From Streptomyces flavofungini (GTDB lineage: Bacteria; Actinomycetota; Actinomycetes; Streptomycetales; Streptomycetaceae), in NCBI RefSeq assembly GCF_014650815.1, contig NZ_BMVR01000007.1, positions 316,976 to 380,975 of the forward strand: 64,000 nt of DNA, read 5' to 3'. The notes beneath the pieces were generated by a model. It did not search any database and was not told where the DNA came from. It saw nothing but the letters and a program-made list of their open reading frames with translations. Position 1 is the first letter of the stretch, and each line of letters begins with the position of its first letter. Below, piece by piece: positions 53,012 through 60,896 of this stretch. The translations under genes and the position numbers were made by a program.

Positions 53012-53470
53012 TCAGTGGGCGGTGTGGGAGGCCCAGACCGCGCGGCTGCCGTCGTAGATGACGACGTTGCCGTCGTCCTGCACGACCAGGCGGGAGCCGG
53101 GGCGTCCGGCCGTGTGGGAGGCCCAGGCCGGCGCTCCGTTGCGGGTGTGGACGACGAAGTTGCCGTCCTCCCGCAGGCGGGCGGTCCAGCCCTTGCCGAC
53201 CGTGCGCGAGGCCCATCTGGCCCGGTTGAGCTCGTCGTAGACCACGAGGTTGCCGTCGGACTGCATCACCGGTCTGGCCGTGTTGGAGCTGACGGACTCG
53301 TCGTGGTTGAGGGTGAAGGGGGCGTAGCGCACTTGGTCCGAGAGGATTCCCGCCCGCGCCGTGCCGCTGGTGGCGGCCGTGGTGTCGGTGGGAGCCGGAC
53401 TCGCTTGGCCGACGAGGGGCATCGAAGCGAGTGCGGCGGTTACGAGAAACGTGCCGGCTTTCTTCCCCAC
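53012..53470 (-). CDS. Secreted bulb-type (D-mannose-binding) lectin
   Basis: 152 aa from GTG 53470, seven bases after AAGGAG; the longer frame starting with ATG lacks this site. A signal peptide begins VGKKAGTFLVTAALASMPLV with cleavage near GQASPA. The mature part has three bulb-lectin subdomains, each with a mannose-site motif close to QxDxNxVxY: MQSDGNLVVYD, LREDGNFVVHT (degenerate) and VQDDGNVVIYD, each followed by a WAS strand. It binds mannose-type sugars extracellularly. Intact first and third sites and a decayed second are visible. Confidence 0.85.
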   Translation of the reverse strand: MGKKAGTFLVTAALASMPLVGQASPAPTDTTAATSGTARAGILSDQVRYAPFTLNHDESVSSNTARPVMQSDGNLVVYDELNRARWASRTVGKGWTARLREDGNFVVHTRNGAPAWASHTAGRPGSRLVVQDDGNVVIYDGSRAVWASHTAH

Positions 53471-53737
53471 GAAGGAACTCCTTGAGCCAGGCAGTTCTTT
53501 CATCGGTGCCCTGTTGGGCGCCGCATCCGGACGATGTCAGGGCTTTCGCACCGGAAGGCAAGGCTCCGGGGGAGTTGGCGGTTTGATGTCCTTTCCTGAC
53601 CGGAAAATGCGGGATGGGAAATGCGCCGCTGATAGGGCGAAGAGGCCGATATTCGGCTTTCCGATATCCCATGGTTCCGACAGGATCGGCCGGGCTGGTC
53701 GGCCTTGGCGCCGAATTCCCCATTCCAAGGAGGATGC

Positions 53738-54160
53738 GTGCGTAAGAGAGCGTTCGTCAGTGTCGCTGCATTTGTCATGACCCTGATTACTCCGACCGTC
53801 GCGGGCGCGGCGGAAACCCAGTTCACCAAGGTCCCCGGCGTCGAGGGCCTGTACCGGGTCACCGGAACGGACGGCGACCGGGCCGCGCGCGACGCGTACA
53901 ACCGGTGCGGGGAGGGGACCTGCTTCTTCCAGCACTACAACGGCGAGGGGCTGTTCTGGGTCGTCCCGAGCTGCGGCCGCCACCACCTCCCCGGCTATCT
54001 CGACGGGAAGAGCACCTCGGCCTGGAACCGGACGCCCACCACCGTCATCCTGTACGACGGCACCTACACCGGACGCCTGGGCCCGCTCCCGGGCTGGTTC
54101 AAGGGCAACCTCCACCCCGACCACGACAACAAGCTGAGCTCGGTCGACGCGGCCTGCTGA
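53738..54160 (+). CDS. Small secreted Cys-containing protein, crystallin/I36-like
   Basis: 140 aa from GTG 53738, preceded by AAGGAGG. The signal peptide is VRKRAFVSVAAFVMTLITPT with cleavage near AGAAETQ. The mature part has two Cys pairs (RCGEGTCFFQHYNGEGLFW, then SCGRHHLPGYL, and a terminal Cys). The late GWFKGNLHPDHDNKLSSVDA is reminiscent of the beta/gamma-crystallin-like peptidase-inhibitor I36 fold. I do not recognise the protein with certainty; an extracellular inhibitor or wall-associated role is inference. Confidence 0.65.
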   Translation: MRKRAFVSVAAFVMTLITPTVAGAAETQFTKVPGVEGLYRVTGTDGDRAARDAYNRCGEGTCFFQHYNGEGLFWVVPSCGRHHLPGYLDGKSTSAWNRTPTTVILYDGTYTGRLGPLPGWFKGNLHPDHDNKLSSVDAAC

Positions 54161-54178
54161 GTCACGCCTGACACACAG

Positions 54179-54216
54179 AACGTCCAGGTCGACCGAGTCC
54201 GGCCGACCTGGACGTT
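54179..54216. terminator. Strong bidirectional terminator between the secreted protein and katG
   Basis: AACGTCCAGGTCG (54179-54191) and CGACCTGGACGTT (54204-54216) make a perfect 13-bp stem with a 12-base loop. It sits between the convergent ends of the small secreted gene (54160) and katG (54263), so it can serve both; TCGTTGTTT follows on the plus strand. Confidence 0.75.
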
Positions 54217-54262
54217 CGTTGTTTCCGGGCGACGTCAACGATCAATCGACGTCAGGGATTCC

Positions 54263-56479
54263 TCAGGCGAGGTCGAACCGGTCGAGGTCCATGACCTTGC
54301 TCCACGCGGCGGCGAAGTCGGTCACGAACTTCTCCTTCGCGTCGTCGCTCGCGTAGACCTCCGCGAGCGCACGCAGCTCGGAGTTGGAACCGAAGACCAG
54401 GTCGGCACGGGTGCCGGTCCACTTGACCGCGCCGCTCGCGTCGCGGGCCTCGAACTCGTCCTGCGCCGAGGACGTCGACTTCCACTCCGTGCCCAGGTCC
54501 AGCAGGTTGACGAAGAAGTCGTTGGTCAGCGTGCCCGGCTGGTCGGTGAGGACGCCGTGCTTCGACTGCCCGTGGTTGGCGCCCAGGACACGCAGACCGC
54601 CGACGAGGACGGTCAGCTCGGGGGCGCTCACCGTGAGCAGGTTCGCCTTGTCGAGCAGCAGGTACTCGGCCTGGAGGCGGTTGCCCTTGCCGATGTAGTT
54701 GCGGAAGCCGTCGGCGGCCGGCTCCAGGGCGTCGAACGACTCGACGTCCGTCTGCTCCTGCGTGGCGTCGACGCGGCCCGGCGAGAACGGCACCTGGACC
54801 TCGACGCCGCCGTCCTTGGCCGCCTTCTCGACGGCCGCGGAGCCCGCGAGGACGATCAGGTCGGCCAGCGAGACCTTCTTGCCGCCCGCGGCGTCGAAGG
54901 CCTCCTTGACGCCTTCGAGGGTGCGAAGGACCTGGGCGAGCTCGTCCGGGTTGTTGACCTCCCAGTTGCGCTGCGGCTCCAGGCGGATGCGGGCGCCGTT
55001 GGCACCGCCGCGCTTGTCGCTGCCGCGGAAGGACGAGGCAGCGGCCCACGCGGTGGAGACCAGCTGGGAGACGGTGAGGCCGGAGGCGAGGACCCGCTCC
55101 TTGAGGTGCGCGATGTCCGCGGCGTCGATGACCTCACCGGTGCGCGCGGGCAGCGGGTCCTGCCACAGGAGCTCCTCGGCGGGGACCTCCGGGCCGAGGT
55201 AGCGGACGACCGGGCCCATGTCACGGTGCGTCAGCTTGTACCAGGCGCGGGCGAAGGCGTCCGCGAACTCCTCCGGGTTCTCGTAGAAGCGGCGCGAGAT
55301 CGGCTCGTAGATCGGGTCGAAGCGCAGCGAGAGGTCCGTGGTGAGCATCGTCGGCAGCTGCTTCTTCGACGAGTCGAACGCGTCCGGGATGATCGCCTCG
55401 GCGTTCTTCGCCACCCACTGGTTCGCACCGGCCGGGCTCTGGGTGAGCTCGTACTCGTACTCGAAGAGGTTCTTGAAGAAGAGGTTGCTCCACTGGGTCG
55501 GCGTCTCGGTCCAGGTGACCTCGAGTCCCGACGTGATGGCGTCCTTGCCGACGCCCGTGTTGTACGTGCTCTTCCAGCCGAGGCCCTGCTGCTCCATCGG
55601 CGCGGCCTCGGGGTCGTTGCCGACGTTGTCCGCGGGGCCCGCGCCGTGGGTCTTGCCGAAGGTGTGGCCACCGGCGATGAGGGCGACGGTCTCCTCGTCG
55701 TTCATCGCCATGCGGCGGAACGTCTCACGGATGTCGCGGGCCGCGGCGATCGGGTCCGGGTTGCCGTTGGGGCCCTCGGGGTTGACGTAGATGAGGCCCA
55801 TCTGGACCGCGCCGAGCGGGTTCTCCAGCTCGCGGTCGCCGGTGTAGCGGGCGTCGCCCAGCCACTCGGTCTCGGGGCCCCAGTAGACGTCCTCCTCCGG
55901 CTCCCACACGTCCTCGCGGCCGCCGGCGAACCCGAAGGTCTTGAAGCCCATCGTCTCCAGGGCGACATTGCCGGTGAGGACCATCAGGTCGGCCCAGGAG
56001 ATGTTCTTGCCGTACTTCTTCTTGACCGGCCACAGCAGTCGGCGGGCCTTGTCGAGGCTGGCGTTGTCCGGCCAGCTGTTGAGCGGCGCGAACCGCTGCT
56101 GACCGGCACCGGCGCCGCCGCGGCCGTCGCTGATGCGGTACGTGCCCGCGCTGTGCCAGGCCATCCGGATCATGAGGGGGCCGTAGTTGCCGAAGTCGGC
56201 GGGCCACCAGTCCTGCGAGGTGGTCAGCACCTCGGCGATGTCCCGTTTGACCGCGGGGAGGTCGAGGGAGTTGAACGCCTCCGCGTAGTCGAACTCCTCG
56301 CCGAGCGGGTTGGCCACGGCGGGGTTCTTGGCGAGGATCTTCAGGTTCAGCCGGTCCGACCACCACTGGCGGTTGCCGCCGCCCTGCGTGGGGTGCGGCG
56401 CACGGCCGTGGGCGACCGGGCAGCCTCCGCCCTCCTCGACCTTCGCGTCGGTGACGATTGCGTCCGGGTTCTCAGCCAT
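54263..56479 (-). CDS. katG: Catalase-peroxidase
   Basis: 738 aa, normal KatG length. N-terminal domain: WWSDRLNLKILAKNPAVANP, distal Arg-Trp-His in LMIRMAWHSAGTYRISDG, adduct Tyr in MGLIYVNPEGPNGN, Met in RRMAMNDEET and proximal heme His in ALIAGGHTFGKTHGAG. The duplicated C-terminal domain is complete (GGLRVLGANHGQSKHGVLTD). It degrades hydrogen peroxide in the cytoplasm. Divergent from a Fur-family gene over a 326-bp gap containing palindromes, so peroxide-dependent derepression is likely. Confidence 0.96.
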   Translation of the reverse strand: MAENPDAIVTDAKVEEGGGCPVAHGRAPHPTQGGGNRQWWSDRLNLKILAKNPAVANPLGEEFDYAEAFNSLDLPAVKRDIAEVLTTSQDWWPADFGNYGPLMIRMAWHSAGTYRISDGRGGAGAGQQRFAPLNSWPDNASLDKARRLLWPVKKKYGKNISWADLMVLTGNVALETMGFKTFGFAGGREDVWEPEEDVYWGPETEWLGDARYTGDRELENPLGAVQMGLIYVNPEGPNGNPDPIAAARDIRETFRRMAMNDEETVALIAGGHTFGKTHGAGPADNVGNDPEAAPMEQQGLGWKSTYNTGVGKDAITSGLEVTWTETPTQWSNLFFKNLFEYEYELTQSPAGANQWVAKNAEAIIPDAFDSSKKQLPTMLTTDLSLRFDPIYEPISRRFYENPEEFADAFARAWYKLTHRDMGPVVRYLGPEVPAEELLWQDPLPARTGEVIDAADIAHLKERVLASGLTVSQLVSTAWAAASSFRGSDKRGGANGARIRLEPQRNWEVNNPDELAQVLRTLEGVKEAFDAAGGKKVSLADLIVLAGSAAVEKAAKDGGVEVQVPFSPGRVDATQEQTDVESFDALEPAADGFRNYIGKGNRLQAEYLLLDKANLLTVSAPELTVLVGGLRVLGANHGQSKHGVLTDQPGTLTNDFFVNLLDLGTEWKSTSSAQDEFEARDASGAVKWTGTRADLVFGSNSELRALAEVYASDDAKEKFVTDFAAAWSKVMDLDRFDLA

Positions 56480-56674
56480 GGGAAGCCTTTCGAACTGAGT
56501 GAATCGTGGTGCTGGGAGGAGTGTGCGGTGGTGCGGCCGGGGCGGGACCCCGGCGACCTCCATGACCCCGTCGGACCGGTGGCCATGGCGGTGGCGATCG
56601 AGGAACGGTGACCGCCGGACGAGGTCTGGCAGGAGGGCGGGGCGGACCGAACCGGACTGTCCCGCTCCCTTGGT

Positions 56675-56700
56675 CATCGTAGGAAACCGATCCTACGATG
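56675..56700. promoter_or_regulatory. Perfect 10-bp inverted repeat between katG and the Fur-family gene
   Basis: CATCGTAGGA (56675-56684), a 6-base spacer, and TCCTACGATG (56691-56700) form a perfect dyad in the 326-bp katG/fur gap (56480-56805). Its size and position suit a dimeric repressor operator shared by the divergent genes; it could also form an RNA hairpin. Confidence 0.5.
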
Positions 56701-56727
56701 GACGCTGTCCAGGTCAAGAAGCTCAAC

Positions 56728-56749
56728 TGATTCATATTGATTCAGAATC
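56728..56749. promoter_or_regulatory. Fur/PerR-box-like repeats upstream of the Fur-family gene
   Basis: TGATTCA-TAT-TGATTCA is a direct repeat whose second copy extends to GATTC-A-GAATC, a 5-1-5 palindrome (AT-rich, Fur/PerR-box-like). It lies about 57-78 bases before the fur ATG. Together with the dyad at 56675 this is the most structured part of the divergent control region. Confidence 0.5.
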
Positions 56750-56805
56750 CGTACGGCTGCCGGTAAACTCCGCGTACGCCACCGAGCCTGAATGGGTGAA
56801 CCGAT

Positions 56806-57216
56806 ATGAGTGACCTGCTGGAGCGACTGCGAGGGCGTGGCTGGCGGGTGACCTCCCAGCGGCGTGTCGTCGCGGAGGTCCTCGACGGCGACCACGTGCA
56901 CCTGACGGCCGACGAGGTGCACGCCCGCGCGGCGCACCTGCTGCCGGAGATCTCCCGGGCCACCGTCTACAACACCCTGGGCGAGATGGTCTCCCTCGGC
57001 GAGGTCATGGAGGTCTCCACCGACGGCCGCGCCAAGCGGTACGACCCCAACGCCCACCACCCCCACCAGCACCTGGTGTGCTCCAACTGCGGCGCCATCC
57101 GCGATGTCCACCCGACGGGTGACCCGCTGGCCGACCTGCCGCAGGAACAGCGCTTCGGTTTCGCCGTGTCGCAGGCCGAGGTCACCTACCGTGGCCTCTG
57201 CCCCACCTGCGCCTAG
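56806..57216 (+). CDS. Fur-family peroxide/iron regulator (CatR/FurA-like)
   Basis: 136 aa. Winged helix WRVTSQRRVVAEVLDGDHVH, with recognition region SRATVYNTLGEMVSLGEVME. The dimerisation domain has the regulatory His-rich loop DPNAHHPHQHLVCSNCGAIR, with structural Cys pairs CSNC and CPTC. Metal-sensing His/Asp positions are present, compatible with PerR-type His oxidation or FurA. It likely represses the divergent katG until peroxide inactivates it, and probably itself, through the inter-genic repeats; which metal it uses cannot be told from sequence. Confidence 0.88.
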   Translation: MSDLLERLRGRGWRVTSQRRVVAEVLDGDHVHLTADEVHARAAHLLPEISRATVYNTLGEMVSLGEVMEVSTDGRAKRYDPNAHHPHQHLVCSNCGAIRDVHPTGDPLADLPQEQRFGFAVSQAEVTYRGLCPTCA

Positions 57217-57307
57217 CTCCGCACCATCCGGCCGGGCGGCCCGACGGACGCCTCATGGACAGCGACGTGTCCCAGAAGCACCGCCGCAGTGTGGCCGGAA
57301 TGGTCGT

Positions 57308-57336
57308 CTGACGAGGGTTCAATTCCGGCTGATACT
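57308..57336 (+). promoter_or_regulatory. Candidate promoter of the lanthipeptide precursor gene
   Basis: CTGACG (57308-57313), 17 bases, then GATACT (57331-57336) resembles a vegetative-type promoter. Transcription would begin near 57343, giving a 40-base leader with GGAGG six bases before the precursor ATG. Fits a strong, short-leader promoter for a RiPP precursor. Confidence 0.45.
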
Positions 57337-57382
57337 CAGGGCTGGGCGATCCGTCCCGCATTCCCATGTCCGGAGGCCGCTG

Positions 57383-57583
57383 ATGCACCAGACCAGTGTT
57401 CCGACCAACGCCGTGCTCACCGCCTGGCTGTCGGGTGCCGAGAGCGCGTACGGCCAGCCGAACCCCGCCGGGCCGCTGTACGTCGGCGGTACCGCCGCTG
57501 AGGCCGCGCTCACCGATCCGAGTGACTCCCTGTACGGCTTCTGCTCCAGCCCGAGCGGCTCGCACGGCAGTTGGTGCTGCTGA
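57383..57583 (+). CDS. lanA: Class II lanthipeptide precursor peptide
   Basis: 66 aa, GGAGG six bases upstream of ATG 57383. The N-terminal ~35 residues are leader-like (SVPTNAVLTAWLSGAESAYG) and end near a double glycine, LYVGG. The C-terminal part contains all three Cys (GFCSSPSGSHGSWCC) with Ser at several positions and two Thr further upstream, giving up to three lanthionine rings. The gene lies 113 bp before a LanM gene, with a hairpin between, the standard precursor/enzyme layout. The core boundary is uncertain: either after the GG (30 aa) or closer to DPSDSLYG. Confidence 0.8.
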   Translation: MHQTSVPTNAVLTAWLSGAESAYGQPNPAGPLYVGGTAAEAALTDPSDSLYGFCSSPSGSHGSWCC

Positions 57584-57592
57584 CCGAGCGGC

Positions 57593-57653
57593 GGGCGTGG
57601 GGGACCGCGGGTGACGGCGCGCGTCCCGGCCGGTCGTGCGGTGCCCCACGCCC
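57593..57653 (+). terminator. Attenuator-like hairpin between lanA and lanM
   Basis: A 16-bp stem with one mismatch (57593-57608 against 57638-57653; core GCGTGGGG/CCCCACGC) around a 29-base loop, immediately after the precursor stop and 43 bases before the LanM start. Partial termination here would give many precursor transcripts per LanM transcript. Confidence 0.55.
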
Positions 57654-57696
57654 CGTTGTCGTTTAGGCGGGCGTCGTACAGGGGGGGCGGTGGACG

Positions 57697-60666
57697 GTGA
57701 GCGGATCGGCGCCGGGAGACGGAGCTGAGCGGCGGCACGAGGCGGACTGGTTCGCCCGTCCCGTACGGAGCATCGCCCGCCCCTGGCGCGACGAGCTGGC
57801 CCGCCGCCTCACCGCCGTGGCCGCGCTGGGCCGCGATGAACGGGACGTGCTCCTGGAGGCGGGCCACACCGCCCTGACCAGGTCCTTGCACGCGAAGCTG
57901 TCCCGGCTCCTCCTGATCGAGCTGCACGCGCTGCGCCTGACGGCCGGTGGTGGGCGGGTCGGCACGAGTCATGGGTCCGGAGACTCACCTGGAGCAGCGT
58001 CCGGCAGCCCGTCCGCGACAGTGTCCACCACAGCGCCCGGAGCCGAGTCCGCAGCAGCGTCCGGAGCCGAGTCCGCATCCGACACGGCGACCTGGGCCGC
58101 GTTCGTCGAGCAGGCGTGCGAGGACGGCTACGTCGACCGCCTCGCCGAGCGCTACCCGACCCTCGGCGCGCGGATCGCGGCGGTCGCGCGGCTCTCGGTG
58201 GCCGCGACGGCGAGCTTCGCCGAACGGCTCGCCGCCGACCGCGAGCTGCTGCGGCCGCTCCTCGGCGCACCCGCGGGGGAGTTACGGGCCGTCGTGTTCG
58301 GCGCGGGCGACAGCCACCGGGGCGGACTGACCGTCAGCCGGGTCGACTGCGCCGCCGGCAGCATCATGTACAAGCCGCGCCCGTCCGGCACCGACGTCGC
58401 CCTCGGCGCCCTGCTGGACGAGCTGTTCACCGACTTCCCCGACGCCCCGGCGCCGGACCGCCGCATCCGGGTGCCGCGCACCCTGGCACGCGACGGCTAC
58501 GGCTGGGCCGAGTTCATCCGCCACCGCTACTGCGCCGACGACGCCGAACTCGCCGCGTTCTACCGGAACGTCGGCCACTGGCTGGCCGTCCTGCGCTTCA
58601 CCGGCGGCACCGACATGCACGCCGAGAACATGATCGCCGCGGGCCCGGTGCCGGTCATCGTGGACGGCGAGACACTGTTCGACGCCCCCGCTCCGTTCCC
58701 GCCCAGCGGTCAGGGCGACGCCGTCGACGTGGCCGCGGCGGCGATCCGCCGCACCGTCCTGCGCACCGGACTGCTGCCCGTACGCGGCACCGGCTTCGCG
58801 CTCGCCGGGGTGGACATCTCCGGGGTCGGGGCGCTGCTCGGCCAGCAGCCGCTCATCCCGAACCCGGTGATCGCCGACGGCGGCACCGCGGCGGCCCGCT
58901 TCGAGGTGGACCTGGTGGCCATGCCCACCGCGGGCAACCACCCCAGCCCCACGCCGGTACTGAGCGCGTACTGGGACCGGATCCTGGCCGGATTCCGGGA
59001 GATGACCGCCCATCTGCACCGGCCCGGGACCGACCCGCAGCGGCTGCTGCGCCGCTTCGAGGGCGCCCGGGCGCGCCGCATCCTGCGGCCCACGCAGGCC
59101 TACGTCGACATCGGCCGGATGCTGTGGCACCCGGCCTCCCTGCACGACGAGGCGGCCGCCGTCGAGCGCGCCCGGGACATCCTGCGCCGCAACGCCGAGG
59201 TGCTGCCCGGCGCGCCGACGGACCGCGCGGCGATCGACGCCGAGATCGCCGACCTGCTCGTCGGGGACGTACCGATGTTCGGCTTCACCGTGGACCCGGC
59301 CGCCGTCCGGGCCACCGTCGAGGACTGGCGCACGGCCGATCTGGCGCTGGAGGAGTCGGTGATCCAGGACGCGCTGGTGGGCGCGTACCTCAATGAGCGT
59401 TCGCTGCCCGAGCGGGTGCAGGCCGCCGCCCGTGATCCGCACGCCCGGGACCGGGAGCGGCGCCGCCGCGGGCTGGCCGCGCAGATGGTGCGGCGGCTGT
59501 GCGACGGGGCGGTGCGCGGCGAGGACGGCACGGTCACCTGGATCAGCCCCGTCTTCACGCCCGCGGGATGGTCGATCAGGGTGCTGCCCGCCGACCTCTA
59601 CACCGGGCAGGGCGGGGTGGCGCTGACGCTCGCGGAGTACGTGCGTGAGGTGCGGGCCGGGCGGGCGGATCCGGTGCCGGGAGTCGCCGAGACGTTCGAG
59701 GGGGCGCTGCGGGTCCTGGTCGGCACGGAGGACCGGACGGCCACGCCGTCGCCGGGGGCGTTCAGCGGGGCGGCGTCGCAGGTCTGGACGTGGCTCGCGC
59801 TGCACCGGGTCCTTGGGGACGACTGGCTCCTTGAGCGGGCTGCGGCACGGGCCCAACTGCTCGCTCCGCGGGGGCGGCTGGTCGAGGACGACGTCGAGGT
59901 GGACCTGCTCAACGGGGCCGCGGGCGCGGTCGTGCCGCTGCTCAACCTGGCCGCGGCGACGGGGCAGGACCGCTGGCTCGGCGCCGCCGCCCACATCGGC
60001 CGCCGCCTGGAGGGACTGGCCACGATCGAGGGGAGCGGCGCGCGCTGGACGACGCGGCTCAACCCCGAGGGCATCGGCGGCTTCGCGCACGGCGCCACGG
60101 GCATCGGCTGGGCGCTGACCAGGCTCGCCCTCAGCGGCGCGGGCACGGCGGCCGACCGGCGTGGCTGGACCCGGCTCGCCGAGCGGGCCTTCGCCTATCA
60201 GGAGTCCCTGTACCGGCCCGAGGACGGGAACTGGCTCGACGTGCGGGTCGGCGCCGAGGAGGACTTCTTCACCAGCTGGTGCCACGGCAGCGCGGGAGTC
60301 GGAATCGGCATGCTGGATCTGCACCGGCGTACGGGCGATCCGGTGCACCTGGACATGGCACGCCGGGCGGCGCGTGCCTGCGCGGCAGAGGGCTTCGGCT
60401 GGAGCCATACGCTGTGCCACGGCGATCTGGGCCTCTGGGAATTCCTCACGTCCCCGGACTTCGGCAGTGCGTCCGACGTGGACTTCGGTCGTGCGTCCGA
60501 CCTCGACGGGGAAATCCTCACCGGCCTCGAACAGCGCGGGCCGGTCGGCGGTTTGGCACGAGAAGCGTTCTCGCCGAGCCTCATGTCGGGTCTCTCGGGT
60601 GTCTTGCACACACTGTTGCGTATGCACCACGGGGTGACGTTGCCGAACCCCCTTCTCCTGGACTGA
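57697..60666 (+). CDS. lanM: Class II lanthionine synthetase LanM (contains a TTA codon)
   Basis: 989 aa from GTG 57697, normal for LanM. The N-terminal ~600 residues are the DUF4135-type dehydratase with kinase-like motifs (CAAGSIMYKPRPSGTDVALG, WLAVLRFTGGTDMHAENMIA, IVDGETLFDAP), which phosphorylates and eliminates Ser/Thr. The C-terminal LanC-like cyclase has zinc ligands Cys in TSWCHGSAGVGIGML (~863) and Cys-His in HTLCHGDLGLWEFL (~905), plus GFAHGATGIGWALTRLAL. Codon 196 is TTA (58282-58284), implying bldA control. No peptidase or transporter is in the window. Confidence 0.93.
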   Translation: MSGSAPGDGAERRHEADWFARPVRSIARPWRDELARRLTAVAALGRDERDVLLEAGHTALTRSLHAKLSRLLLIELHALRLTAGGGRVGTSHGSGDSPGAASGSPSATVSTTAPGAESAAASGAESASDTATWAAFVEQACEDGYVDRLAERYPTLGARIAAVARLSVAATASFAERLAADRELLRPLLGAPAGELRAVVFGAGDSHRGGLTVSRVDCAAGSIMYKPRPSGTDVALGALLDELFTDFPDAPAPDRRIRVPRTLARDGYGWAEFIRHRYCADDAELAAFYRNVGHWLAVLRFTGGTDMHAENMIAAGPVPVIVDGETLFDAPAPFPPSGQGDAVDVAAAAIRRTVLRTGLLPVRGTGFALAGVDISGVGALLGQQPLIPNPVIADGGTAAARFEVDLVAMPTAGNHPSPTPVLSAYWDRILAGFREMTAHLHRPGTDPQRLLRRFEGARARRILRPTQAYVDIGRMLWHPASLHDEAAAVERARDILRRNAEVLPGAPTDRAAIDAEIADLLVGDVPMFGFTVDPAAVRATVEDWRTADLALEESVIQDALVGAYLNERSLPERVQAAARDPHARDRERRRRGLAAQMVRRLCDGAVRGEDGTVTWISPVFTPAGWSIRVLPADLYTGQGGVALTLAEYVREVRAGRADPVPGVAETFEGALRVLVGTEDRTATPSPGAFSGAASQVWTWLALHRVLGDDWLLERAAARAQLLAPRGRLVEDDVEVDLLNGAAGAVVPLLNLAAATGQDRWLGAAAHIGRRLEGLATIEGSGARWTTRLNPEGIGGFAHGATGIGWALTRLALSGAGTAADRRGWTRLAERAFAYQESLYRPEDGNWLDVRVGAEEDFFTSWCHGSAGVGIGMLDLHRRTGDPVHLDMARRAARACAAEGFGWSHTLCHGDLGLWEFLTSPDFGSASDVDFGRASDLDGEILTGLEQRGPVGGLAREAFSPSLMSGLSGVLHTLLRMHHGVTLPNPLLLD

Positions 60667-60704
60667 CCTCACGGTTACCGGCCTTACTGGGGAAAGATTT
60701 GACT

Positions 60705-60720
60705 TGTGATCCATGTCACA
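60705..60720. promoter_or_regulatory. CRP-type operator TGTGA-N6-TCACA upstream of the ATP-grasp genes
   Basis: TGTGA (60705-60709), 6 bases, TCACA (60716-60720) is a perfect dyad with the CRP core and matches the Streptomyces Crp pattern GTG-N6-GNCAC. It lies about 180 bases upstream of the first ATP-grasp gene and 40 bases after LanM, in a relatively AT-rich 230-bp gap. It is not an ECF41 site; no CGTC follows. Confidence 0.5.
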
Positions 60721-60896
60721 TCTTGCCTGTAAAAGATCTTGGTCCGGCATATCCACACAGCTGTTTGGGTGTGGCACGATGCCATCGGATTGCCCTTGGC
60801 CCAAGTAACCGATCGCGAAGCTTTTGACGTAGGTCTTGTCTTACTGAGAACGACTTGTTGATGGTGTTGGCTAGACGTAATTCGGGGGATGCAAGC

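Noticed and set aside
53471..53503. ATG at 53503 as the lectin start
   Set aside because: The GTG at 53470 has AAGGAG seven bases upstream and begins directly at a normal signal peptide; the longer form would add 11 residues without a ribosome-binding site.
57255..57311. 18-codon open frame between fur and lanA
   Set aside because: No ribosome-binding site, no recognisable leader or toxin features, and it overlaps the candidate -35 of the lanA promoter; most likely chance.
60705..60731. TGTCACA here read as an ECF41 -35 element
   Set aside because: No CGTC follows at 16 bases; the dyad symmetry fits a CRP-type site better.
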